Shown: one piece after another, positions 46,270 to 54,215 of the stretch
How positions within the stretch are numbered: the first letter of the stretch is position 1
Layout of the letters: every line of letters starts with the position of its first letter
Source: Vibrio atlanticus
GTDB lineage: Bacteria > Pseudomonadota > Gammaproteobacteria > Enterobacterales > Vibrionaceae
Reading direction: 5' to 3'
Length of the DNA: 64,000 bases
Assembly: GCF_024347315.1 (NCBI RefSeq)
Contig: NZ_AP025460.1
Coordinates: forward strand, 3,348,001-3,412,000
The notes under the pieces: generated by a model
Database searches by the model: none
The model's input: the letters and a program-made list of their open reading frames with translations, nothing else
Told to the model about the DNA's origin: nothing
Translations under genes and position numbers: made by a program

Positions 46270-47354
46270 ATCTCACCTCCCTCTAATAGCTTCTGGATTA
46301 TTGAATAAACAACGATACATTCTTTCTTCCCTTGCTTTAGAGCCAATGTATAGTCCGGACAAAGTGCATCAATTTTTTGCATGGTTTCAATTACGTATAG
46401 TTTTAAATCCGAATGGATCTTAACCTCGTCGTAAAGGCTAACTGCATATTCTAAATATACAGTCGACGGATTCTTTGTATTTCGATTAAGGTCCATACAG
46501 AGTTGTGAGAACATTGCTTTAAGCGGAATGAGCTGGAAAGGTGTCTTACCGAGATCACTAAATACAGTTTTCGTCATTTCCCAATCAGGCTTCATGCTGT
46601 TGCTTGCATTCAACGAATCAAGAACACCGTTAAATGCTTGGGATGAAAAACCTTTTCGAGAAATAAGGTCTGCAAAATCAATGATATCTGCTGACTTTAC
46701 CTTAGATTTGTCTCGGCATTCTCGTTCAAGTAAAGACGCTAATACATTAATACTCAAGTTAGAGCTATCCCCAAACTTCTTGCTAAGGAAGTCGCACAGC
46801 TTACCTTTTAAATGTGTAATATGATCCTCTAGGCTCAGTGAGGATTGAACAAAACTCATCACAGAAAGATCAATGCTAGCATCATCAAGTTTTACTTGTT
46901 CTTTCAATGCTTGTTTAAAGCTAGTCTTATATTCATCCTTTACCTCATCCGCACTAAACGAAGATTTACCGCCGTTCTGTTCGCACAAGTTAAATGAAGC
47001 ATTAGTAACAAACATTAACTTAGGCGAATAATCAGAAAAATTCTTATGGTGAATGAATAATTTACCAACGATAGATACTGGCTTTTTCTTCGTGCTACTA
47101 CTAAGAGAAGATGCAGTCCAATGCGACTCTCTGGTTTTTACCTGCGCAAAAATAAGATCTTTTGGGGAAACTTCATCATCTAGAATAAGAACATCATCAT
47201 GATACTCGAAGATAAACACGTAGTTCTTTCCATCCAGTTCATATTCCAGCATTTGAGATAACGCCCAGCAAGTCTGATAATCAAATCCACGTTGAGCAAC
47301 CTCACCACCTCTTTCAGACTGCGGAATACTAATCAAAGCTTCAGCTAAACCCAT
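46266..47354 (-). CDS. lmuA: Cap4/DUF4297-type dsDNA endonuclease, Lamassu LmuA-like
   Basis: The 362-aa protein begins with the DUF4297 signature: RGGEVAQRGFDYQTCWAL near residues 15-32, FEYHDDVLILD near 49-59 and IFAQVKTRESHW near 68-79. The acidic D53/D54 and Q71-x-K73 match the PD-(D/E)xK core of Cap4 nucleases. The rest is a helical region without recognised motifs, typical of the effector's interaction part. It is first in a two-gene operon, with GGGAGAG before the ATG. Likely effect is DNA cutting when activated by the partner ATPase. Confidence 0.8.
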   Translation of the reverse strand: MGLAEALISIPQSERGGEVAQRGFDYQTCWALSQMLEYELDGKNYVFIFEYHDDVLILDDEVSPKDLIFAQVKTRESHWTASSLSSSTKKKPVSIVGKLFIHHKNFSDYSPKLMFVTNASFNLCEQNGGKSSFSADEVKDEYKTSFKQALKEQVKLDDASIDLSVMSFVQSSLSLEDHITHLKGKLCDFLSKKFGDSSNLSINVLASLLERECRDKSKVKSADIIDFADLISRKGFSSQAFNGVLDSLNASNSMKPDWEMTKTVFSDLGKTPFQLIPLKAMFSQLCMDLNRNTKNPSTVYLEYAVSLYDEVKIHSDLKLYVIETMQKIDALCPDYTLALKQGKKECIVVYSIIQKLLEGGEI

Positions 47355-47781
47355 ACTCTCCCTTATGCATTGCTAAATGGACTAACATAATCACATTACC
47401 TATCCGATTGAATGCAAATTGTAGCATGGGAAGTATATCTAATAACTGACTTTTACTCTTAAGGCTATGTTCTAATTCAAACTTTTAAATGTTAAAGATT
47501 GGCATAATAGAAAAGCTAAAGGTAGGCAGTGATCAAAGAATCAATTAACCGCCTCTTTTATCAGCACAGCTAACGAACTAAGTGAATAGCTAGTATCAAA
47601 TACTAACATAACTAACTGATTTGCATAATTTAACCCGTCAATTTCGCCACATATCTTTAGCAATGTATCCATTGCCGTGTTTCCAATAACTATCATTAGA
47701 ACCATCCCAACAACGAAACCTCCTGTACATCACCAGAGAATGGCAGCAATCGTTCCACTCACTGCTACCACCTGTTCTAAA
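47355..47781. other. Noncoding gap between defence operon and polymerase gene
   Basis: This 430-nt A/T-rich gap contains the lmuA promoter region and a copy of repeat family A at 47654-47674. Read on the minus strand, about 47625-47790 stays open for some 50 codons and ends in GNGYIAKDMWRN and a stop, without a start codon; this suggests a decayed gene end rather than a living gene. Confidence 0.55.
47654..47674. repeat. Repeat family A, copy 2
   Basis: TCTTTAGCAATG then TATC and CATTG: an inverted CAATG/CATTG pair with a 4-nt gap. Relatives are at 44433-44453 and 59440-59460. Copies 1 and 2 bracket the nuclease/ATPase operon. Confidence 0.65.
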
Positions 47782-47814
47782 ATTGAAAGCCAGACCCCTT
47801 TCGGAATCTGGCTC
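47782..47814 (-). terminator. Terminator of the polymerase gene
   Basis: On the minus strand a hairpin with arms AGCCAGA/TCTGGCT plus inner pairs lies 18 nt past the polymerase stop codon and is followed by a T-rich tail (TTTCAATTTT). Confidence 0.75.
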
Positions 47815-47832
47815 TGTAAGTGTTACGCGATA

Positions 47833-50727
47833 CTACGCTGCTAGTTTTTCAGTATGTTCTCGGCTGTACTCTTCTAGCATGGAAACTGCTTCTTCAACCT
47901 CGATAGGATGGAAAATCAATGTCATATCGACCCTTGGGTACTTACGCACTAACCATGATAGGAGTGGCAACATGCGAGGCGTTACAGGTAACTTAGATTC
48001 CAGTAGCTTACGTCCCTTCGAATTTGCTAAATCTTGTTTAGTGATACCTTCTATACCGTCAGTCTCAAACATAGAGACCATCTTATCGTAATGACCTCGT
48101 GGAGCGCGTTTTGGAGCCTCTGGTAGCCCCCATTTACCTTGAGTGATAGCTCGTAACATCTGTACCTTGAAAATGCCCTCTGAGCCATCTCCTAGGTATT
48201 TAACACCAGTTCCCTTGAGATAACTACGAACCTTATAGAAGTCCATCCAATTGTCCCAATCTTCCATCGTTTTTAGGCAGTTGTTTACACGCCACTCGTC
48301 GAAATAAGTACGAGCATCTAAACCTTCATCAACGGTATTCCATGGAATAGTATCGAACGATAGGTGCTCTACCATTTCACCGCTTTTAGGGTGACGAACT
48401 TCCACCATACGAGGGTTTACGGGGCGACGTTTAAAGTCATATTCGAGGTTAAGTGTCTGTTCGATATGGATAGAAATCAGGTCGAGTTCCTTTAACCATT
48501 GGTCACGCGCTGAAGCTAAGTGTTTACGTGCAACTTTCTGACCCGGATAACGATCTAAGAACAACTCGACCATCCACTCATTTTCATCTACGCCTTTCGG
48601 TGCTTTTATCCCTGCTTTAGCGCATATAGGTTTTGTATATCCTAATTCAGCAGTCAATTGTCCACGAGTCTTCATAGAGATAATCTGTTTAGCATGGTGC
48701 TTTAGTTGCATCATGTCTTCGCCACTGACTTCAGTACAGATTTGCTGGAAGCGTTGTGCTAATGGACCGTCTAAGCATTGCTCTAATTGCTCTTCTGTGG
48801 CATTGCACAACCAACCGTCTGTGGTGGCTGAAATTATCTTAATGTCATCGCCATAACGCTCGCAAAGCTTGCCAATAACCTCAAGCATGGTAGCGCGAAC
48901 ATAAGACGTGCAGTATGCCCCGTAGTGCGCGTTAGTCACTGGTGAGTATGGGATGTTCTTACTCAATCCTGTAGCAAGATCGAACCCTTTTGAGTTGCTG
49001 CACCCCTGCAAAGTTTTGCCATAAAGCGAGTTACCTACCAACTTCCATAGCCCGCTGTACAGCTCATTTCCTGCTTTCTTGTACTTGGAACGTTGCTTAC
49101 GAATGATAGTGGTGAAGTCCTTATACATAGATGTCGAACCCTCAACCCAAGGGATTACCATTCCATGTAAGATCTCAATTTCACACCCAATATCGTGCGC
49201 CAGTTGAAGCTCTGGCGACGTTACATAAGTTTCCCCTTCCATCGGATAATAGATGCCACGAAGATCGGTTCGACAAGGCATGACAGGAAATCGGATACCG
49301 TCTGGATGTTTAAAGCGAACATACGCAAAACCCATGGTATCACCTAGATAGTCTTCAATATTCTTAGATTCGAAGGTATTAGGGTAATCGGCCTTTTTAG
49401 AGTTGACTAAGCTGGTCGTGTACGCGCCGCTCAAATCATAATCAAAATAGTCACCTTTTTCAGATACCCCAAAGTAAGCTCCAAAATTACAACCACCAAA
49501 CAAGGCTGAAACTGCAAGGTTATCGGTGTACTCTCGACTAACCGTTTTCGATATATCGTATGTGTTGCGAATAGCATTACTTTTTGCATGATAATACTGC
49601 TTTTTACGAGTCTCATATCCTAAAAAGTCATGCATTGCGGCTGTACTACCACACGTATGTCGGAACAACGACACACCAAGATTGCCTAATGTCGAAGGCA
49701 GGCTATTCAGCTCCAGACCAATATCTTCACGAAGGTCAACCAATGCGAACTTCTGCATCCGTAAACCATATTCCAAGGCAACATCCGCATCGCGAACCGC
49801 ATACCGATTAAACAGACTAGTATCCTTACAATACAGGTCATCCATTCGCTCTATCATGTTGTCTGGTAGCGTCATTTTGGGGAAACCGCACTGCAACCCT
49901 AGCTCCTCAAGTGATGCCTTGCTACTCAACAAAGTTGTATCGATGAAGCGAAGCTTAGTTTCAAAAGCGTTATTTGATGAAGAGTAGAACTTGGTGTTTT
50001 CTATTTTATATTTACTGCGCCCGATGGAGTCCAGAGCGATACCGTAAGCACCGCGACCAGAGGTTACTGTACCTTGAACGACTGTTAGCGAGTTTTTATG
50101 GTTCTTGTTATTTTTACCGATGTTCCAAAACTCTTCGAAAGAAGCGATATCAGCACGAAGAAAATGAGCATAGATAAAGGTCTGCTCAGGCCATTCTTCG
50201 ATGAAACCACGTGCTTTAGCTTTTATCAGTAATTCTTGGATGAATTTGTCAAAGCCGATCTTATAACCTTTCTTGGTAAGCTGCTTACGCTTATCCATTT
50301 CATCTTCTTTCGACAGACCTTGATCACGACACTGCTTAATCAGTTTCGCCATGTCGGTATGTTTCACGCCGCTAAACGACTTATCACCAATGCGAACACT
50401 GTAGGAGTAGCAAAGAATATCGTTCTTACCCGTCTCATGGTTAAAGACCCACTCAGAGTCTATCGATATATGGATAGCTTTACCCTTACCACGCATTGCC
50501 GCCCATGGAGCAGATTTAATCCCCTCTAAGTATCGATTAATACGTTTATCTATTTCCTTTTTAGCTTCCTCACGTCCTCGCAGCTCAGCTTCGAACTTGC
50601 TAACTTGATCATCTAAAAGCAATGGTTTTGTATCGAAGAACGTGGACTGCAGGAAGTCTTCTAATTCGTGCTCAGTTTCGCGCATCAATTGATATGTTGT
50701 TTTTGGGGCTGTTTCTAACGTTTTCAT
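47833..50727 (-). CDS. pipolB: Primer-independent family B DNA polymerase (piPolB-like)
   Basis: The 964-aa polymerase has both domains of protein-primed-type PolBs. Exonuclease: ExoI D90-x-E92, ExoII around D193 (HFLRAD), ExoIII Y309-x3-D313. Polymerase: motif A D431-LSGAY, motif B K562-LVGNSLYGK, motif C TTDG with D637, and a KTRG element further on. Motif C as TTDG instead of DTDS, with this length and context, is typical of piPolBs, which start synthesis without a primer or terminal protein and have strong translesion activity. No terminal-protein or primase gene is present in the element. A terminator-like hairpin lies in its leader. It likely replicates the excised element. Confidence 0.9.
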   Translation of the reverse strand: MKTLETAPKTTYQLMRETEHELEDFLQSTFFDTKPLLLDDQVSKFEAELRGREEAKKEIDKRINRYLEGIKSAPWAAMRGKGKAIHISIDSEWVFNHETGKNDILCYSYSVRIGDKSFSGVKHTDMAKLIKQCRDQGLSKEDEMDKRKQLTKKGYKIGFDKFIQELLIKAKARGFIEEWPEQTFIYAHFLRADIASFEEFWNIGKNNKNHKNSLTVVQGTVTSGRGAYGIALDSIGRSKYKIENTKFYSSSNNAFETKLRFIDTTLLSSKASLEELGLQCGFPKMTLPDNMIERMDDLYCKDTSLFNRYAVRDADVALEYGLRMQKFALVDLREDIGLELNSLPSTLGNLGVSLFRHTCGSTAAMHDFLGYETRKKQYYHAKSNAIRNTYDISKTVSREYTDNLAVSALFGGCNFGAYFGVSEKGDYFDYDLSGAYTTSLVNSKKADYPNTFESKNIEDYLGDTMGFAYVRFKHPDGIRFPVMPCRTDLRGIYYPMEGETYVTSPELQLAHDIGCEIEILHGMVIPWVEGSTSMYKDFTTIIRKQRSKYKKAGNELYSGLWKLVGNSLYGKTLQGCSNSKGFDLATGLSKNIPYSPVTNAHYGAYCTSYVRATMLEVIGKLCERYGDDIKIISATTDGWLCNATEEQLEQCLDGPLAQRFQQICTEVSGEDMMQLKHHAKQIISMKTRGQLTAELGYTKPICAKAGIKAPKGVDENEWMVELFLDRYPGQKVARKHLASARDQWLKELDLISIHIEQTLNLEYDFKRRPVNPRMVEVRHPKSGEMVEHLSFDTIPWNTVDEGLDARTYFDEWRVNNCLKTMEDWDNWMDFYKVRSYLKGTGVKYLGDGSEGIFKVQMLRAITQGKWGLPEAPKRAPRGHYDKMVSMFETDGIEGITKQDLANSKGRKLLESKLPVTPRMLPLLSWLVRKYPRVDMTLIFHPIEVEEAVSMLEEYSREHTEKLAA

Positions 50728-50751
50728 CTTTATTTATCCATTCGTTAAAAT

Positions 50752-50791
50752 AAAAAAGACGAAGTACATCCATGACCGGACACACTTCGTC
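50752..50791 (-). terminator. Terminator-like hairpin in the polymerase leader
   Basis: On the minus strand GACGAAGT/ACTTCGTC (8 bp, with an inner TCC/GGA pair) is followed by TTTTTT. Only about 25 nt remain before the polymerase ATG, so no ordinary promoter fits between; the gene is likely read through this hairpin. Confidence 0.7.
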
Positions 50792-50796
50792 GGTTA

Positions 50797-50814
50797 TCGG
50801 ATATAGAAAGATTG
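50797..50814 (-). promoter_or_regulatory. Shared 18-bp motif upstream of the polymerase leader hairpin
   Basis: TCGGATATAGAAAGATTG (plus strand) differs at one base from the motif at 53165-53182. On the minus strand it contains CTATAT, so it may be part of a promoter that would make the leader hairpin an attenuator. Confidence 0.5.
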
Positions 50815-50919
50815 GTAATAAAGAGGTGCTCGGAGATGAGACTAGTTTAGAAAAGGCTGGTATAGAATGGTGCGCACGAAGGCAGTGGTTTGCTAGACCG
50901 TATTACAGCGATATTATTC

Positions 50920-51195
50920 TTACTTAAACTTCGCTGTGCGAGCCCATGACTTAACAAACTTGATTAGTTGCAAATAGCCAATGCTATCGACACCTTTCTT
51001 TTCAACGTTGTTATTCATACAGGTACGCACATACTTCATTAAATAAGCAGATTGCTGCATTGTTCCATGTTCATCTTCGCAACTCTCGATACAGTGAGCG
51101 AGTAGTCCTCCCATTGTTCTGCGGTTACCCTGCGGACAATCTTGACCACATTTTTTGATCATTTCGATTAAGTCTTTCAGTTTCAGAGTGTTCAT
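50920..51195 (-). CDS. Small cysteine-containing hypothetical protein
   Basis: The 91-aa basic, mainly helical protein has six cysteines (KKCGQDCPQG, AHCIESC and one more) and a Lys-rich C terminus. There is no recognised fold or motif. It follows the 153-aa gene after 19 nt and sits upstream of the polymerase leader, in what looks like the replication part of the element. Confidence 0.6.
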   Translation of the reverse strand: MNTLKLKDLIEMIKKCGQDCPQGNRRTMGGLLAHCIESCEDEHGTMQQSAYLMKYVRTCMNNNVEKKGVDSIGYLQLIKFVKSWARTAKFK

Positions 51196-51214
51196 ATCAT
51201 TTACCTTCGTACGA

Positions 51215-51676
51215 TTAGTGAGTGAATAGGATTTTAGTTAGATCAGGTTGTACAAACTTACCAGCTTCATAAGAAACCAGCGCATCATGTAACGCGTCAG
51301 CGACCTTCTCACGGGCTTCTAATTGGGAGATAGGCAGGAAGCTCAATATCGCATCACCCTCACCACGAATCAGAATGCCGTTATGATCTCGACCATTACA
51401 AGTCTCGACCGCCTCGATAGTAGAACAACGAACGTGATTACCTTTGCCTAGGTTGATAAAGCTATCTGAGTTGATCACCTCATCAGTACAAGCATCAGCA
51501 TCGGCAACAGTTCTACCCTCTTTATCTGAAAGCTTTGCGTAGGAAACTTGTCGTCCTTTACCTTCGAGAAAAATAATTAAGTCTTCTAATCGAATAATTG
51601 AGGCAATTAATTTCATAGCTAGTGTGTTGCCATCTAGTGTCTGGATGAAACCTTTTTTCTGTGTCTTACGAGCCAT
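51215..51676 (-). CDS. Hypothetical protein, 153 aa
   Basis: The soluble protein starts with a basic tip (MARKTQKKGF) and has mixed alpha/beta composition. I recognise no domain. GAGAGGA precedes the ATG. It is probably cotranscribed with the 91-aa gene and lies upstream of the polymerase. Confidence 0.65.
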   Translation of the reverse strand: MARKTQKKGFIQTLDGNTLAMKLIASIIRLEDLIIFLEGKGRQVSYAKLSDKEGRTVADADACTDEVINSDSFINLGKGNHVRCSTIEAVETCNGRDHNGILIRGEGDAILSFLPISQLEAREKVADALHDALVSYEAGKFVQPDLTKILFTH

Positions 51677-52308
51677 TTTGTAGTCCTCTCGGGTGTTTAA
51701 AGAACGTTTAGCATACCCTTCAAAAATATATAATCAACACCACAAAAATACATAACCACTTGATTTAAAACAACTAAAAACATCAACAATGACTAAAAAA
51801 ACCAAGAAAGTGAATAAGCAAATTTTAATCACGACGGTTTGCGCCCTCTTCTTGGCGTAAAACTTCTTCGAACAAAAAACATACGAAGTCTTTCTGAATG
51901 AATAATCAAGATGCCACTCGTTAAAATAATTTTTTTCTTTCTTGTTTGATCGAACAAATGTTGATCAATAAATCTCTTCTTATAGACTGGATATGTCTGA
52001 ACAAAGTAAAGCTGTACTACTTAGAAGCAACAAAACCCAACCCTACTACACTAAATTTCAAACATTGTTTTTAGTGCAATGGGACAGTGCTGAATTTAGA
52101 ACAGAATGAGCACAGCAATGACAAAGTGAATCATCGTGACTAGATAAAGAAACGAACATCAGCAACACTTCTACATTGCTAACACTGGTTGTGAAATTTA
52201 TCTTTAATATCTTCGTAACTCGACATATCGAAGCCGTCGTCAATACGAACTCTGAATCATCAACGTAAGAAAAAAAAGAAGCAGAGATACCCCCTACTCC
52301 TTCAATCA
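51677..52308. other. A/T-rich noncoding region with a repeat family B copy
   Basis: This 630-nt gap has no convincing gene. It holds the promoter side of the 153-aa gene and, at 52150-52200, one of two copies of a repeat (relative at 59521-59572). An inverted TAAATTTCA/TGAAATTTA pair (about 52048 and 52192) encloses that repeat. Candidate region for a replication origin or regulatory RNA. Confidence 0.5.
52150..52200. repeat. Repeat family B, copy 1
   Basis: The first 31 nt differ from 59521-59551 at two positions (shared AAACGAACATC and CTACATTGCT blocks), and similarity goes on more loosely to GTGAAATTTA. Confidence 0.75.
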
Positions 52309-52506
52309 CTAGAGAACGTCTAGCTCATCCAGAACACCACCGATTAAGGCTCCACTGACAAACCCGATTGCACCACCAAGCACAACACCTTGAGGGCCAA
52401 ACCTAGCTCCAAGTGCAGTCCCGTACTGTGCGCCTTTCAATCCAGTTGAAACGCTAGGCTTAAACCATCGTTGTTGAAGCATGATTCGATCATATGCTTT
52501 CATCAT
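52309..52506 (-). CDS. Small glycine-zipper protein
   Basis: The 65-aa protein has a basic N-terminal part and a hydrophobic C-terminal half with regularly spaced glycines (GAQYGTALGARFGPQGVVLG, then GFVSGALIGGVLDEL), as in glycine-zipper membrane-inserting peptides and some bacteriocin-like proteins. A strong AAAGGAGAA site precedes the ATG. A terminator hairpin lies only about 22 nt before the start. Function unknown; a membrane-active or virion-like role is a guess. Confidence 0.65.
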   Translation of the reverse strand: MMKAYDRIMLQQRWFKPSVSTGLKGAQYGTALGARFGPQGVVLGGAIGFVSGALIGGVLDELDVL

Positions 52507-52527
52507 GATTCTCCTTTCCTATATATG

Positions 52528-52558
52528 AAAAAGAGGCGTACTCAATTAAGAATACGCC
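52528..52558 (-). terminator. Terminator between zinc-ribbon and glycine-zipper genes
   Basis: On the minus strand GGCGTA/TACGCC is followed by TCTTTTT. It lies about 25 nt past the 33-aa gene and 22 nt before the next start codon. Confidence 0.75.
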
Positions 52559-52583
52559 CCCTTAGATTTTTACCAATGCAGCT

Positions 52584-52685
52584 TTAGTGAGAGTGACCGC
52601 ACACCTGACAGCTACCATCATCATATGCACGCTCACCACATGCAGGACAGGTTGTAACTAATATTGTTATTGATTTAATCGCCAT
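52584..52685 (-). CDS. 33-aa zinc-ribbon peptide
   Basis: A very short gene with a strong ribosome-binding site (AAGAAGGAG, about 8 nt before ATG). The peptide has two knuckles, CPACGE and CQVCGH, a full zinc-ribbon CxxC-x11-CxxC arrangement, and ends in HSH. Minimal ribbons of this kind occur in phages and plasmids. The role is unknown, though RNA polymerase or nucleic-acid contact is plausible. Confidence 0.75.
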   Translation of the reverse strand: MAIKSITILVTTCPACGERAYDDGSCQVCGHSH

Positions 52686-52717
52686 GAAAAGGCTCCTTCT
52701 TGTTGGTTTATTAGGGT

Positions 52718-52794
52718 GTTGCGGAGCTCATTGATACCTCAGCCTAGAGAGTTCCAATTTCGAAGCTGAGATATCGTGAGCCAAGCTCCGCAAC
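52718..52794. other. 77-nt imperfect hairpin
   Basis: An outer 11-bp perfect stem (GTTGCGGAGCT/AGCTCCGCAAC) encloses an inner one (GATACCTCAGC/GCTGAGATATC, one mismatch) around a 21-nt loop. It fills the space between the secreted-peptide stop codon and the zinc-ribbon leader. There is no T-run, so it is more like a stabilising or regulatory RNA structure. Confidence 0.7.
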
Positions 52795-52799
52795 AAAAC

Positions 52800-53066
52800 T
52801 TATAGTGCTTTACCTTTCGGGGTATCAGAGCCGCATTGAGTTACATCAGTAACATGACCGTTCATGGTTCCGCAGACATCCGCTTTCCATTGCACGATGG
52901 CACCGTAAGATGATGTGTTCTGAATACCTGCTTTACCATTCCATTGTGGCTCTAGCAGTTCTTTCATTTTCGAGATATCGCCCGGATTACCGCCGAACGT
53001 GCCACCTGCGAATACTGAAGATGCGAATAGTGAAGTTAGACCTAGCAGGATGATTAATTTTTTCAC
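52800..53066 (-). CDS. Small secreted protein
   Basis: The 88-aa protein begins (GTG, AAGGAAAAC before it) with a clear Sec signal peptide (MKKLIILLGLTSLFASSVFA then GG). The mature part of about 68 residues has two cysteines (KADVCGTMNG and TQCGSDT) that could form a disulfide. No family recognised. It is the first gene of the small-gene group read towards the polymerase. Confidence 0.7.
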   Translation of the reverse strand: MKKLIILLGLTSLFASSVFAGGTFGGNPGDISKMKELLEPQWNGKAGIQNTSSYGAIVQWKADVCGTMNGHVTDVTQCGSDTPKGKAL

Positions 53067-53164
53067 TTTTGTTTTCCTTAAATACGTAATGACGCCGCTT
53101 ATAAGAGACGGCATTAACGTGATTGATGATTAGTTTAAAGAGGGTGAACGACAGGGTGTGTCGC

Positions 53165-53182
53165 TCGGATATAGAAATATTG
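53165..53182 (-). promoter_or_regulatory. Shared 18-bp motif upstream of the secreted-protein gene
   Basis: TCGGATATAGAAATATTG (plus strand) has one mismatch to 50797-50814. It is about 100 nt before the secreted-protein start and contains CTATAT on the minus strand. Confidence 0.5.
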
Positions 53183-53324
53183 AAATGATTGATGAATGCC
53201 TTGTAAGGCATACCTAGAGGTAGCTAATGAAAGTTATAGCAATATCAGTAACCTTATGAAAATTAGCTAGAAATAATCAGGTTCTTTCTCAGTGCGACAC
53301 CACCTGACGAGTGACCTATCTACA

Positions 53325-54215
53325 ATGCGTAGAATGAAAGAGCATGACAAACTAGCGAAACGACTTGGCATCATCCTGACCCGTTTAAATACGGGTGAGA
53401 AGTTGCATCTGGATGATTTAAGTCGTGAATTTGGGGTAGCAAGAAGGACGTTAAATCGTGACTTCAATGAACGGTTAAATTACCTACCTATACAACGTGA
53501 CGGAGCTTGTTACTCGTTAGACCCTAAGTTCTTAGGCAGACAGACCAATAATGAGCTATCTCTCCTGCTGTTAAACATGGGGTTCGATACTTTGTTTTCG
53601 GGTAAGCACTATCTAAGTAATGGCGTACTGAACAACAAAACCGCACCACCTTTTCTCTTCAAGAACCCACAAGTAGAGGACATTAGTGAATGTGCTTCGG
53701 TGTTCGAGAAACTTATCGAATCGATACAACGACGAAACGTGATTAGCTTTAACCATGAAGGGAAAACCTACGATGAGTTTTTCGCATACAGGCTGATAAA
53801 TGACTCCGGCTACTGGTACATCGCTGGGGCACAGAGAAACCGCTTAGAGTCTCTCAGAGTGGCTAAGATTCGTGAGTTAGTGCGTTACGAGGATAAATAC
53901 TCTCCTGACTCTAGCGTTGAGCAGAAGCTAACTGGTTGTGGATATGAAGATGAACGACTCAATCCCGTTGAAGTTCTTATACAGATGAGTATTAAAGGGG
54001 TAGAAGCTTTCTTAAATGAAGGTAACTCTGATGACTTCCAAGTATTGAAAGAGCTGGATTCAGGGGATGTGTTCATTAGTCACGAAACCAAGAACATTTC
54101 AGAATTACTACGTCAACTTAAAACATGGTTACCTCATGTAGAGGTGCTCTCACCTGATTGGATACGTTACTTGTTGAAGCAAGAGCTCCAAACGTATCTA
54201 GACTCAACCAAGTAG
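53325..54215 (+). CDS. WYL-domain transcriptional regulator
   Basis: The 296-aa protein has an N-terminal helix-turn-helix of the DeoR type (LHLDDLSREFGVARRTLNRDF) and a WYL domain (RRNVISFNHEGKTYDEFFAYRL, then SGYWYIAGAQRNRLESLRVAKIREL) and a C-terminal WCX-like part. Such regulators repress or gate many phage-defence operons and mobile elements, sensing a nucleic-acid ligand. The start is uncertain: two Met codons follow each other within nine bases and the frame opens 11 codons earlier with GTG. It is the only plus-strand gene between 44.6 and 57.5 kb, back to back with the small-gene group. Confidence 0.85.
   Translation: MRRMKEHDKLAKRLGIILTRLNTGEKLHLDDLSREFGVARRTLNRDFNERLNYLPIQRDGACYSLDPKFLGRQTNNELSLLLLNMGFDTLFSGKHYLSNGVLNNKTAPPFLFKNPQVEDISECASVFEKLIESIQRRNVISFNHEGKTYDEFFAYRLINDSGYWYIAGAQRNRLESLRVAKIRELVRYEDKYSPDSSVEQKLTGCGYEDERLNPVEVLIQMSIKGVEAFLNEGNSDDFQVLKELDSGDVFISHETKNISELLRQLKTWLPHVEVLSPDWIRYLLKQELQTYLDSTK

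Noticed and set aside
51789..51860. 23-codon Lys-rich then hydrophobic plus-strand peptide
   Set aside because: Looks like a tiny membrane peptide but has no ribosome-binding site and stands in A/T-rich sequence where such frames arise by chance.
51993..52109. 38-codon plus-strand frame
   Set aside because: Weak start context, opposite to all neighbouring genes, and crosses the inverted repeat region.
52058..52309. 83-codon minus-strand frame next to the glycine-zipper gene
   Set aside because: It runs through repeat B, lacks a ribosome-binding site of its own and has odd composition; kept only as a remark under repeat B because a related reading occurs at the second copy.
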